This document shows positions 24,571 through 32,516 of a DNA stretch of 64,000 bases, piece after piece (position 1 is the stretch's first letter; every line of letters begins with the position of its first letter). The stretch spans positions 124,001 through 188,000 of the forward strand of contig NZ_JAMBOD010000004.1 in NCBI RefSeq assembly GCF_023715445.1, in the 5' to 3' direction. The DNA is from Fictibacillus nanhaiensis (lineage in GTDB: Bacteria > Bacillota > Bacilli > Bacillales > Fictibacillaceae). The notes under the pieces are model-generated. The model saw nothing but the letters and a program-made list of their open reading frames with translations, was not told where the DNA came from and searched no databases. Made by a program: the position numbers and the translations under genes.

Positions 24571-25068
24571 ATGAACGAACTTCTAGACACAGACTTAATC
24601 CATTTTGCAGAAAAACTTCAACTGCCTGAAATTGTAGTGGATACAGAAAATATGCCTTGGGTTCCTTTTGATGATGGAACATGTCACTTTAAGCCAGTTA
24701 GGTTTGATTTTACAACCGGATCTTGGACTTATCTATTTAAAATTGAACCAAACAAGATATTAACACGGCACAGGCACACAGGCGGCAATGTCATTGGATT
24801 TAATCTAAAAGGTAGATGGCGTTACGCTGAAAGAGATTGGGTGGTAAGACCTGGAACCTTTATCTTTGAACCTCCTGGAGATATACATACATTGATTACG
24901 GATGATGAAGAAGTTATTACCCTATTTATTTTAGGCGGTTCACTGCAATATTTTGATGATGAAAATCAAGTTGTAGGACAAGATGACATTTTTACGGTTT
25001 ACAAAAAGTACTGTGATTTTTGTAATTTTAATGGTATCCCTATAAATCAACAGCTAACAGGAAAATGA
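24571..25068 (+). CDS. Cupin protein, 2,4'-dihydroxyacetophenone dioxygenase-like
   Basis: 165 residues forming a single cupin barrel. Metal-ligand motif RHRHTGGNVIGFNLKGRWRY and second motif PGDIHTLI match the family of 2,4'-dihydroxyacetophenone dioxygenases, iron enzymes that cleave a C-C bond of aromatic ketones. Many genomic relatives act on unknown substrates. ATG behind AAGG. Single gene followed by a hairpin. Confidence 0.75.
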   Translation: MNELLDTDLIHFAEKLQLPEIVVDTENMPWVPFDDGTCHFKPVRFDFTTGSWTYLFKIEPNKILTRHRHTGGNVIGFNLKGRWRYAERDWVVRPGTFIFEPPGDIHTLITDDEEVITLFILGGSLQYFDDENQVVGQDDIFTVYKKYCDFCNFNGIPINQQLTGK

Positions 25069-25069
25069 A

Positions 25070-25110
25070 AAACCCCTGATGAAAACCAGCAATGGTTTCT
25101 TCAGGGGTTA
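25070..25110. terminator. Terminator between convergent genes
   Basis: AACCCCTGA..GAAAACC / GGTTTC.TCAGGGGTT hairpin with flanking A/T. Confidence 0.85.
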
Positions 25111-25114
25111 ATCA

Positions 25115-25453
25115 TCATTTGTCCTCTGCTTTTTCGTGTGGTATATCTTGAGCTGGTTCAACGGTTTCAGAAACAGTCTTATTTCTTTCTTCCGCTAACC
25201 ACGTTTCTTTTTCATTGTGAATATGATGCAGCTTTTTTACTTGGCGCTGCAGCTGGATTACTTTAATCAAACCGAATAATCCGACTGAAAGACCTCCAAT
25301 AACAGCTGAACCCAGTATTACTAGGACCAGCGGCCAATTGGCAGTTCCAAAAAGATAATTAATTTCAACATCACCCACATTAATTACCGCAAAGGTTGCA
25401 ATAATCAGCGCAAAAATAAAACCAAATAACAAGTACAATTGCATTTTCATCAT
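25115..25453 (-). CDS. LapA-domain (DUF1049) membrane protein
   Basis: About 112 residues. Two membrane segments (MQLYLLFGFIFALIIATFAVIN and a second around VLVILGSAVIGGLSVG) bracket the typical VEINYLFG turn, followed by a coiled-coil tail (IQLQRQVKKLHHIHNEKE) as in LapA-domain proteins. The role in Gram-positives is unclear. Start at ATG 25453 or 25450 behind GAGGTG. Confidence 0.8.
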   Translation of the reverse strand: MMKMQLYLLFGFIFALIIATFAVINVGDVEINYLFGTANWPLVLVILGSAVIGGLSVGLFGLIKVIQLQRQVKKLHHIHNEKETWLAEERNKTVSETVEPAQDIPHEKAEDK

Positions 25454-25575
25454 TATCACCTCATTGTTATCTATTCCCGTATTGCTGGAAATTCTACCTG
25501 CATCACGTAAAATATTTAATTATTTCATTTAAGACGGATCTATTAGGTATTCTTTATGAATAAGGTGGTGTTTAT

Positions 25576-26235
25576 ATGACAATAAAAGCTTATGTATATG
25601 ACGCTTACGGAACTCTTTTTGATGTACACTCTGTTTCAGAAAAAGCCGAATCTATTTTTAAAGGATACGGCAAAACGATCAGTGAACAGTGGCGCAAAAA
25701 ACAGGTTGAATATTTTATGCTCCATCAGCTGACAAAGAAATACAAACCCTTTTTTGAAATAACACGAAACGCACTTTTATATACTTTGAAAAATTTATCA
25801 CTTCAAAGGAAAGAAAATGAAATCGATACTTTGATGCAATCTTATTTAGAGCTTGAAGTGTATGATGAGGTTCGTGACACATTGGAAATCCTGCAAAAAC
25901 AAAATAAAAAACAGATTATCTTTTCAAACGGTAACTATGAGATGCTGAATCCTCTTGTTGAAAAAAGAGAGCTAAATCACCTGCTTTATGTTTTATCCGT
26001 TGATGATATTAAACAATATAAACCCGCACCAGATGCTTATAAATATGCTCAAGAAACTCTTGATGTTGAACGGTATGAAATCTTATTTATGAGCTCTAAT
26101 TTCTGGGACATTACTGGTGCTGCTTCTTTCGGTTTTAAAACGGCTTGGATCAACCGAGGAGAGATGGAAGTGGATGAACTCGGTATAAAGCCTGACTTTA
26201 TCTTTAAAGATTTACATGCAATCACAAAAATTTAA
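25576..26235 (+). CDS. Haloacid dehalogenase, type II (HAD superfamily)
   Basis: 219 residues. Motif I YDAYGTLFDVHS with the nucleophilic aspartate at residue 9, motif II IFSNGNYEM, lysine motif KQYKPAPDAY and motif IV MSSNFWDITGAASFG match L-2-haloacid dehalogenases. These replace a halide on 2-haloacids by hydroxyl; phosphatase activity on other compounds is also possible. ATG behind AAGGTGGTG. Confidence 0.85.
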   Translation: MTIKAYVYDAYGTLFDVHSVSEKAESIFKGYGKTISEQWRKKQVEYFMLHQLTKKYKPFFEITRNALLYTLKNLSLQRKENEIDTLMQSYLELEVYDEVRDTLEILQKQNKKQIIFSNGNYEMLNPLVEKRELNHLLYVLSVDDIKQYKPAPDAYKYAQETLDVERYEILFMSSNFWDITGAASFGFKTAWINRGEMEVDELGIKPDFIFKDLHAITKI

Positions 26236-26272
26236 AAAAGAGTGACACCTGGTTACTCTTGGTGGCACTCTT
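26235..26272. terminator. Terminator between convergent genes
   Basis: AAAGAGTG.CACC / GGTGGCACTCTTT hairpin. Confidence 0.8.
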
Positions 26273-26844
26273 TACAAGTTCAGCAATTTTTCAAATATCG
26301 ACTTTTTCTTTTTCATTTCTTCTTCTTGTTCAACAGATGTTGGGATCTGTTCTGCTTCAAGGTTTTTTATGAGTGAGTCAGCCTGGAACTCAGAAAAATG
26401 ACTCTCCGGGATCACCCATTTCCCATTCTCAGCCTTGATTCGAACCCAAACATCTTTTTGGCATTCTGAACAAGACTTTATTCCATAATAGTGAAACTTA
26501 TAAATATATTCATCCTTGTTCTTTTTCCATTGGTAGAGGTCATATTCCTCAAACTCGTATGTAACTTCAGGTTTCTTTTTTTCTGCTGGTATTTCATCTA
26601 CATAATTAATTCTCGCACCTTCTGATAACAAAAGATACTTCATGGATACGTTTGATTGAAGTTCAGCTTCCGCCCATTGTGAGGCAATTCCTTGTGCATC
26701 TAATTCGCCCTGGTCGTCCCTGCCAACAAAAAACAGGAGGATAGAACTTAAAATTAAACTGACAAAAATTACAATGAGAACAAAACTTAAACTCTTTTTC
26801 TCCTCTTGTAGTTCCAATTTGAATTTTACTTTATCTGTACTCAT
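26272..26844 (-). CDS. Membrane-anchored extracytoplasmic protein, unknown function
   Basis: 190 residues: a short cytoplasmic N-terminus, one membrane helix (VLIVIFVSLILSSILLFFVG), then a ~140-residue outside domain with CSEC-type cysteine pair (YGIKSCSECQKDVWVRI) and a final basic helix. The outside domain resembles the NTF2/DUF4829-like group in general shape only. It lies 12 bp after the GyrI-like gene and probably shares its transcript. Confidence 0.65.
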   Translation of the reverse strand: MSTDKVKFKLELQEEKKSLSFVLIVIFVSLILSSILLFFVGRDDQGELDAQGIASQWAEAELQSNVSMKYLLLSEGARINYVDEIPAEKKKPEVTYEFEEYDLYQWKKNKDEYIYKFHYYGIKSCSECQKDVWVRIKAENGKWVIPESHFSEFQADSLIKNLEAEQIPTSVEQEEEMKKKKSIFEKLLNL

Positions 26845-26856
26845 GATGTTCTCCTG

Positions 26857-27471
26857 TTATTGATCTAGTTCTACACTCACTACCGTTCTCCATGTATCTG
26901 GTTCATGGCATTTCATTGCGGGTGTAAGATAGATTTCTCTATGATTCTTTTTTACGGTATAGCCTACGCTCTCCGCATACTGAACAACTTCCAAAAGAGT
27001 CCTTTCGGTGTTCCGATAATGACCGACATGCAACTTTTGAGCACATAAAACCGACTCAGCAGTAACAAGCTTTGTAGCCGGCATTTTCTGTCCCTTAAAA
27101 TGTTTTACAGCATTTATCTTTGCTTCTTCAAACATTTCTTCTGTTATGCACTCTGGGACCTGCATGACTTGGGTTGTAATCGCTCGTTTATCATGCTTTT
27201 CATGCCAGATGATTTCGTGAGGCATTAACTTAAACTTATAATCTAGTCTTGTTTTCGTAATGTGTTTCAGCTGGTTTACAATTTTCCAGACAATCCACTG
27301 CTGGTCTACCGGTTCCGGACGTCCTGCCCAATCCATATAATAAGCGGTGTTCATTTCTTGCACCACATATTTCAGTTCAGGCATTCTTTGGATTCTTACC
27401 TGCCCCTGTTTCATGTTATAAATTTCTTTATGTATCTTTCGATGATCGTGTGTAAGAACTTTTGACTGCAT
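26857..27471 (-). CDS. GyrI-like effector-binding domain protein
   Basis: 204 residues with the typical C-terminal GyrI-like pattern: KLHVGHYRNTERTLLEVVQYAES, then GYTVKKNHREIYLTP and the closing DTWRTVV. The fold binds small amphipathic ligands and occurs alone or fused to MerR/AraC regulators; here no DNA-binding domain is present. ATG behind GATGAGGTG. Confidence 0.8.
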   Translation of the reverse strand: MQSKVLTHDHRKIHKEIYNMKQGQVRIQRMPELKYVVQEMNTAYYMDWAGRPEPVDQQWIVWKIVNQLKHITKTRLDYKFKLMPHEIIWHEKHDKRAITTQVMQVPECITEEMFEEAKINAVKHFKGQKMPATKLVTAESVLCAQKLHVGHYRNTERTLLEVVQYAESVGYTVKKNHREIYLTPAMKCHEPDTWRTVVSVELDQ

Positions 27472-27561
27472 AAGAATTCACCTCATCTTATTAATTGGAA
27501 AATTATGATAATATTAGACTACCATAAAGTGAAAAGGAATAGGCTAAAAAGGAGGGAATTT

Positions 27562-27990
27562 ATGAAGAAAAAAATATATTATTCTACTGGATTAATTATT
27601 TTAACTTTTCTTATGATCTTACTCGTTATGAGCTTTACCTTCCAACAGTCTGTTCCAGACAGTCATCAAGCTTTTATTGAAGAAAAGGGCTGGGATCTTG
27701 CATTCTATTTCCCTAAAAAAGAATCTTTTCTCGTGCCAGATTACCCCGAAGCCCTTCAAACGTACAAAATAGCCGGAGTTGATTTTACGGGATATGAAAA
27801 TATAACCCGGCACCGTTACCGGTTAACACAACCATGTGACAGCCGGTATTTAGAAGCTGTCATCTTAACTGCTGATAACAAAATCATGGACAGCTATATT
27901 AATGTTTCAGAAACGGTCCCCGGTGTTACGGAAATGACGGAAAAAGATAAATACATAAAAAAAGAGATTTGTTATGAAAAAGGCACATGA
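27562..27990 (+). CDS. Membrane-anchored or secreted protein, unknown function
   Basis: 142 residues from ATG 27562 behind AGGAGGG (an upstream frame from 27505 lacks a site). The N-terminal helix IYYSTGLIILTFLMILLVM is a signal anchor. The outside part has two cysteines (QPCDSRYLEAVI and KEICYEKG) that could form a disulfide. No family assigned with confidence. It stands alone between two minus-strand genes. Confidence 0.65.
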   Translation: MKKKIYYSTGLIILTFLMILLVMSFTFQQSVPDSHQAFIEEKGWDLAFYFPKKESFLVPDYPEALQTYKIAGVDFTGYENITRHRYRLTQPCDSRYLEAVILTADNKIMDSYINVSETVPGVTEMTEKDKYIKKEICYEKGT

Positions 27991-28016
27991 GTTTTTACAC
28001 TCCTGCGTCCTTCTAG

Positions 28017-28925
28017 TTATTGTTCAATTTGTTTCAAACCTTTTTCCAAGCTCTCCGTATCAAGATTTTCACCGATAAACACTAGTCTTAACGGCATCTT
28101 CATCAGTTCTTTTTCATAATTCGGCAGTCCGTAAGAATATTGAAAAAGATAGATTTGCCCGTCTTCAAGCTTAATGTAGCCTTTAATTCGGTAAATAGAT
28201 GATGGCGCTTCACGCAGCCAGTTTTCAAAAGCCTCTTTTTTAACAGCATTTTTAAACGGATACACCCACGTTTTCACCTTTAATTTGTCTGCAGTTACTT
28301 TTTGATGATCTTTTCTGTCTTTTACAGATAGGGAAAACAGCTGATCAAGATCCACTTTTGCGTAATCAGTTAATACAAATGGTGTAGCTTCATTTAAGCG
28401 TTTGGCATCCTCTCTCAATTGCTGCTTCTGTTCAGCGGAAAGGCTGCCCGTCTTGTTCCAGATGATGTAGTCTGCATGCTTGATTTGTTCCAGCATGAGC
28501 ATTTTCGCCTGAACACTCATCGTATTTTTTTCGAGCCATCTTGGTGCATCCATAACAGAAATGATTCCGGGAACATGCAGTTCATCAAGCAAGTATGGAG
28601 ATAAACACGCATCGAGTACATCGATTGGGTGTGCTGCCCCTGTTGCTTCAATGATTAAAGTGTCGAGCTCATTTTCCTTGCACAGCGCCCAAAGCTGCTT
28701 TTCAAGCTGGTCTGATAATGAACAGCAGATACAGCCGTTCAGCAATTCTTTTAATGGAACATCTCCTGGGACTGCATCTGAATCGATGGAAACTTTACCA
28801 AGCTCGTTCATGAGGACAGCTGTTTTATGTTTATTTGTCTTTTCCCGCTGCAGAAGCTGTTTGAGCAATGTTGTTTTCCCGCTGCCTAAAAACCCAGCCA
28901 ATATCATCACATTTACTTTTTTCAT
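28017..28925 (-). CDS. CobW/COG0523-family GTPase (metal-insertion chaperone type)
   Basis: 302 residues. Walker A GFLGSGKT (11-18), the metal-binding CXCC motif GCICCS (C65, C67, C68), guanine-specificity motif NKTG, and a C-terminal CobW_C domain (KTWVYPF ... ENLDTESLEKGLKQIE). COG0523 proteins deliver zinc or other metals to client enzymes in a GTP-dependent way. ATG 28925 follows GAGGTGTACT. No Zur box was recognised upstream, so the metal is not assigned. Confidence 0.88.
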   Translation of the reverse strand: MKKVNVMILAGFLGSGKTTLLKQLLQREKTNKHKTAVLMNELGKVSIDSDAVPGDVPLKELLNGCICCSLSDQLEKQLWALCKENELDTLIIEATGAAHPIDVLDACLSPYLLDELHVPGIISVMDAPRWLEKNTMSVQAKMLMLEQIKHADYIIWNKTGSLSAEQKQQLREDAKRLNEATPFVLTDYAKVDLDQLFSLSVKDRKDHQKVTADKLKVKTWVYPFKNAVKKEAFENWLREAPSSIYRIKGYIKLEDGQIYLFQYSYGLPNYEKELMKMPLRLVFIGENLDTESLEKGLKQIEQ

Positions 28926-28979
28926 AGTACACCTCATACCTTGTATCTCTTCTTGCATTCTACTATTAAGAAACGCAAA

Positions 28980-29003
28980 AAAACAGCCAGTTACAGGCTG
29001 TTG
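28980..29003 (-). terminator. Terminator of the thioredoxin-like gene
   Basis: CAGCC / GGCTG stem followed by seven T on the minus strand; it begins at the stop codon of the gene. Confidence 0.85.
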
Positions 29004-29566
29004 ACGCTCAATTTAGCTAATAATTTTTTTATGATATCAAGACTGACCTCTTCCCATAGTGCATGGTCTGTCGTGAATAAATTTGAAATTTTCTCCGCAA
29101 AAAGTTTAAATGCTTTTTCATAGCGGGGATCGTCTTTTGAAGGAAGTTTCCTTTTCCGTTCTTCTACAAGCTGCTGCAATTTCGGAGCTCGTGGTCCCCA
29201 CTTCACGATTTCTTTACCTTTCTCATCGATAAAGATAATGATCGGAATAGACTTTGCTTTATTTGTAAGGTATCGATCCATCAGTTCCGGATTTTTGTCA
29301 CGTTGAATAAAACGGACGTCAATGAGGGCCTCATCCGCCATACGCATGAAAACAGGAAGATTCAGCATTGCGTCACCACACCAGTCTTCGGTAATCACAA
29401 CTGCTCGTAACCGGTTTTTTTGCATGCCTTGCAATGCATCTTTCATTGGATCTGGAAGTACGAATGCATTATAGATAGATAGCAAGTTCTCTTTGTGCGT
29501 CTTCATAGTATTTATATAAGCATAGCGAGTCATGCCTTTTTCAAACCAAGTATTGAGGTCAGCCAT
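28991..29566 (-). CDS. Thioredoxin-family protein with a single active-site cysteine
   Basis: 191 residues. A thioredoxin fold is indicated by VVITEDWCGDAMLNLPVFMRM and the cis-proline region AKSIPIIIFIDEKGKEI. The usual CxxC is reduced to C-G-D-A, so it cannot form the standard disulfide and may act by a monothiol mechanism. Related Bacillus proteins share this motif; their role is unknown. ATG behind GGGAGGAACACAG. Confidence 0.8.
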   Translation of the reverse strand: MADLNTWFEKGMTRYAYINTMKTHKENLLSIYNAFVLPDPMKDALQGMQKNRLRAVVITEDWCGDAMLNLPVFMRMADEALIDVRFIQRDKNPELMDRYLTNKAKSIPIIIFIDEKGKEIVKWGPRAPKLQQLVEERKRKLPSKDDPRYEKAFKLFAEKISNLFTTDHALWEEVSLDIIKKLLAKLSVNSL

Positions 29567-29663
29567 TCTGTGTTCCTCCCTGTTCTTTATCTACTCCTAT
29601 TGTAACCCAAACAAGGGGGAGTTGTGGCAATGAAAACGCCTTAAATTAAATATTTTGGTTCTT

Positions 29664-29765
29664 TTAACCTGCTCGCAGTTTTTTCTGCAGTTGGGAAACA
29701 GCGAATAAAAGCAGGTATCTCTCACGCGGCGTTAACCGGAGCCAGTCCTTAACTTTGTACTTCAT
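29664..29765 (-). CDS. Very small basic protein (33 aa)
   Basis: ATG 29765 behind AAGGTGG; the product MKYKVKDWLRLTPRERYLLL is followed by FAVSQLQKKLRAG. It is amphipathic and strongly basic. Codons and the ribosome-binding site look real, but it is short and no terminator follows, so it might also be chance. No family recognised. Confidence 0.5.
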   Translation of the reverse strand: MKYKVKDWLRLTPRERYLLLFAVSQLQKKLRAG

Positions 29766-29932
29766 ACTGATTTCCACCTTTCGCTTACATTTAAACCTCG
29801 TACTTCTTTAATACCACTTTTTTCATAAAAAGAAACTTTTTTAAACACATTTGTTTTCGTCAAATAATGAGCTCTTTCGCAAATATGCTCTTATTTTCAT
29901 CTTTCCATTAATTATTTTTAGGAAAGGTTTTG

Positions 29933-29958
29933 GTTTCCTTATATCGAATTAAGGGAAA
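29933..29958 (+). promoter_or_regulatory. Candidate sigma-B promoter
   Basis: GTTTCC, a 14-bp spacer and GGGAAA fit the sigma-B consensus (GTTT..-N12-15-GGGWAW) 33 bp before the cupin gene. Alternative readings exist. Confidence 0.35.
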
Positions 29959-29990
29959 AGGTATCAAAAACGGGTGAGGAGAATGCGGAT

Positions 29991-30500
29991 ATGAAAATGC
30001 TTAGCGAGAATGTAAAAACGTTATTCTTTACCGATGACGGCAAGATTCCTAATCATCCCTCTTGGCCAGTACTGCTGTATGTTGGGACGTTAAAAGAACC
30101 TCAAGATGCTTTGGAGGTTTTTGAAGAAAATGGCTGGAAGAACGGCTGGAAAAATGGCGTTTTTGACTATCATCACTATCACAGCAACACACATGAAGTT
30201 CTAGGGGTTATAAGCGGTGAAGCTGTATTGCTTCTTGGTGGTGAAGAAGGTGTTTCAGTTACTGTTTCGAAAGGTGATGTCATTGTTCTCCCAGCTGGAA
30301 CGGGGCATAAACTGATTGGTTCCAGCACAGACTTCAAAGTTGCAGGTGCCTATCCGGACGGAATGGAACATAATTTAAAAAAAGGCCAGCCCGATGAACG
30401 TCCAGAAGTGCTTGACGAAATCATGCTCGTTCCATTGCCAAAGACAGACCCTATGTTTGGAAAAGATGGTCCACTATTGGAATTATGGAAAAACAATTAA
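29991..30500 (+). CDS. YjlB-like cupin protein
   Basis: 169 residues, one cupin domain. Motif 1 HYHSNTHEVLGVISGEAVLLLGG and motif 2 PAGTGHKLI supply histidine and glutamate metal ligands. The overall pattern (TLFFTDDGKIPNHPSWPVLLY at the N-terminus) matches YjlB of Bacillus subtilis, of unknown function. ATG behind GGTGAGGAG. A sigma-B-like promoter may precede it. Confidence 0.8.
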   Translation: MKMLSENVKTLFFTDDGKIPNHPSWPVLLYVGTLKEPQDALEVFEENGWKNGWKNGVFDYHHYHSNTHEVLGVISGEAVLLLGGEEGVSVTVSKGDVIVLPAGTGHKLIGSSTDFKVAGAYPDGMEHNLKKGQPDERPEVLDEIMLVPLPKTDPMFGKDGPLLELWKNN

Positions 30501-30502
30501 AA

Positions 30503-30540
30503 ATGGGGTGGCTCAAAAAAACTTTTGAGCCACCCTTTTA
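30503..30540 (+). terminator. Rho-independent terminator
   Basis: GGGTGGCTCAAAA / TTTTGAGCCACCC stem with T tail after the YjlB-like gene. Confidence 0.92.
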
Positions 30541-30588
30541 TCGTGATAAAATAAAAACACTATTTACCAAATATGAAAGAGGTGCAAA

Positions 30589-30786
30589 ATAAAAGAAAAT
30601 TTAAAAGGAGCACTATATGGATCCCTTTTTGTACTTATTGGATTCCCCATAATTTTTATTGTGTGTTCCTTATTAACTGATGAATGGAGATACTTCATTT
30701 ATAGCTTGGGTCCAACTCTTACTGCTGGAATGACTGGTCTGATGTTAACTTTAAATCGGTTAAAAAAGAAAGCTTATAACATTTAA
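30589..30786 (+). CDS. Small two-TM membrane protein with an apparent ATA start (65 aa)
   Basis: A coherent hydrophobic frame (KENLKGALYGSLFVLIGFPI ... GPTLTAGMTGLMLTLNRLKKK) runs to TAA at 30784. The frame is closed by TGA at 30574. No ATG, GTG or TTG occurs early, but ATA 30589 lies six bases after AAAGAGG. Either a rare AUA start is used or an ancestral ATG mutated and the gene is decaying. An ATG at 30617 is in another frame and yields only 12 codons. Family unknown. Confidence 0.45.
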   Translation: MKENLKGALYGSLFVLIGFPIIFIVCSLLTDEWRYFIYSLGPTLTAGMTGLMLTLNRLKKKAYNI

Positions 30787-31881
30787 TCAAGTTTCCCACC
30801 ACATTAAACGCGGATATACATCATCTTCAATCGTAAACCTTTCTCCAATTTGAGGCGTGCAAATCATAACATTCTGTTTATTTGCGGCTTTAATTACCCG
30901 CTCTATTGGATCAGTCCAATCATGCACAGACAAAGTAAATGCTCCCCAATGAATGGGAATCATCACCTTTCCTTTTACGTCAACATGTGCCTGAACGGTT
31001 TCTTCCGGGATCATGTGAATCGCAGCCCACTTCTCATGATACTGGCCGCATTCCATCAGTGTTACATCAAACGGACCATATTTTTCACCGATCTCTTTAA
31101 AATGAGGTCCGTACCCGCTATCACCGCTAAAGTAAATTTTTGTATCTTTTCCATTCAGAACCCAGGAACACCAAAGTGTAGAATTACGATTAGTGAGACT
31201 TCTGCCGGAGAAATGCCTTGCAGGTGTACAGACGAGTGAAAGACCATCAGCATCAGCATGATCCCACCAGTTACATTCTTGTATTTTATCAAGCTCGACA
31301 CCCCATCTTTCCAGATGACTGCCGACTCCGAGAGGAACTATGAACTTTTTAACCCTATTCGTCAACTTTTTAATTGTGCCATAATCCAGATGGTCGTAAT
31401 GATCATGAGAAAAAACAACCAGATCTATTTCCGGCAAATCTTCTACGCTGAACGGCAGTTCTTTGCTGTATCGCTTGTTCCCGAACCACGGAACCGGGGA
31501 TGGAGCTTTTCCAAACATCGGATCAAGGAGTATCCTCTTACCATCCATTTCTATTAAGAAAGCAGAGTGACCAAGCCAAGTAATTTTTGTATTCTGGCTG
31601 GTATTTTGTAAAGAGAACTGAAGTGGTTGTACTTGAATAGGGTGTTTTGGCTGCCGTTTAGGACTTCCTTTTAGAAACTCTTTTAGCACAGAAAGCATAG
31701 AACGGAAATCTGTTGTCATTTCAGTAGGTATTTGATTAACAAATGTGCCGTTAGAATAATGCTTGAGTGATCTGAACTTCGTTTTAGTTTCTTTAGAAGG
31801 GGTACTTCCGAACACCGGATGAAAAGTGATGAACAAGAATACAACCCCTATGACAGCAAATAGTAAGAGTAAAGCAAGCAT
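30787..31881 (-). CDS. MBL-fold metallo-hydrolase (UlaG / NAPE-PLD-like)
   Basis: 364 residues: one N-terminal membrane helix (MLALLLLFAVIGVVFLFITF), then a metallo-beta-lactamase domain with SHDHYDHLDYGTI as the metal-binding HxHxDH motif, GLSLVCTPARHFSGR and YFSGDSGYG. It is close to bacterial relatives of N-acyl-phosphatidylethanolamine phospholipase D. The anchored form suggests a lipid or cell-surface substrate. ATG 31881 follows AGAGGTCG; longer in-frame starts lack sites. Confidence 0.85.
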   Translation of the reverse strand: MLALLLLFAVIGVVFLFITFHPVFGSTPSKETKTKFRSLKHYSNGTFVNQIPTEMTTDFRSMLSVLKEFLKGSPKRQPKHPIQVQPLQFSLQNTSQNTKITWLGHSAFLIEMDGKRILLDPMFGKAPSPVPWFGNKRYSKELPFSVEDLPEIDLVVFSHDHYDHLDYGTIKKLTNRVKKFIVPLGVGSHLERWGVELDKIQECNWWDHADADGLSLVCTPARHFSGRSLTNRNSTLWCSWVLNGKDTKIYFSGDSGYGPHFKEIGEKYGPFDVTLMECGQYHEKWAAIHMIPEETVQAHVDVKGKVMIPIHWGAFTLSVHDWTDPIERVIKAANKQNVMICTPQIGERFTIEDDVYPRLMWWET

Positions 31882-32007
31882 ATGTACGACCTCTCTTAAA
31901 ACAATGTAGTGTAAATATACTACTCCTTTTCTTTCCAGTGGAGCAACTTTTAAGCTGCTTGTCCCTTTGACAGCAATGGGCTTGACCAAATTTGGCGACA
32001 GGAGTCA

Positions 32008-32110
32008 ACTCGTGGATAAATAGCCAAAACTTCTGGATTAAAGGCAAAAACTTTTGGATTGAGCGCCAAATCTCGTGGATTAAGCAACAAAACTTTTGGA
32101 TTCGGCCCTA
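32008..32110 (+). repeat. Array B: five units of a 21-bp degenerate tandem repeat
   Basis: GGAT cores at 32014, 32035, 32056, 32077 and 32098 are exactly 21 bp apart. Units alternate between CTCGTGGATaAA and AAAACTTTTGGATT/TTCTGGATT types. The reverse complement of array D (43.5 kb) contains the same unit types. It lies in a 426-bp gene-free spacer (31882-32307), whose remainder holds a CAGTTTTTTTCAAAAACTG hairpin (about 32183) and a terminator. Confidence 0.85.
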
Positions 32111-32246
32111 TTTGGAGCCCTCAGCATGCCCAACATGCCCTTCCAGCACCTAGACCGCGCATTCTATAAACCTATTCAGACCAGTTTTTTTCAAAAACTG
32201 TACCTTATTTTATTAAAAAACCTCGTGGAGCTCCCTATTCCGCAAA

Positions 32247-32292
32247 AAAGCTGATCTCTCTGGTTGATAACTTGTCCAGCAGATCAGCTTTC
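32247..32292 (-). terminator. Terminator of the lysine-rich small gene
   Basis: AAAGCTGATCT ... AGATCAGCTTT stem with six T on the minus strand. Confidence 0.8.
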
Positions 32293-32307
32293 GTTCCAAA
32301 TATTCAT

Positions 32308-32478
32308 TTAAGCACTTTCCTTTTCCTTTTTCTTAGCGTTTTTCTTTCGTTTCCGCTTCTTTTTCTTTTCCTGCTCTTCTTTCTTCGCCTGATTTTTTGC
32401 ACGCCTTCTCATCTCTTCATAGATTCTTACAATAAGTGTTGCGAAACTGATGAGAAGTGCCAGGATTTTATAAGCCAT
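32308..32478 (-). CDS. Small membrane protein with poly-lysine tail (56 aa)
   Basis: ATG 32478; the N-terminal helix MAYKILALLISFATLIVRIY is followed by an extremely basic tail (KKEEQEKKKKRKRKKNAKKK, then KEKES). GAAAGGGCG is the likely ribosome-binding site. The design suggests a membrane anchor with a polycationic cytoplasmic tail that could bind nucleic acid or phospholipid heads. No family recognised. It precedes a strong terminator. Confidence 0.6.
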   Translation of the reverse strand: MAYKILALLISFATLIVRIYEEMRRRAKNQAKKEEQEKKKKRKRKKNAKKKEKESA

Positions 32479-32516
32479 TCTCCAACACGCCCTTTCTTCC
32501 TAGAAACGGGCTTAAA

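Noticed and set aside
24428-24682. 84-codon minus-strand frame over the cupin start
   Set aside because: It overlaps the ribosome-binding site and start of a well-supported cupin gene and has no good start of its own.
28926-28990. Zur box before the CobW GTPase
   Set aside because: No matching palindrome was found in the upstream sequence.
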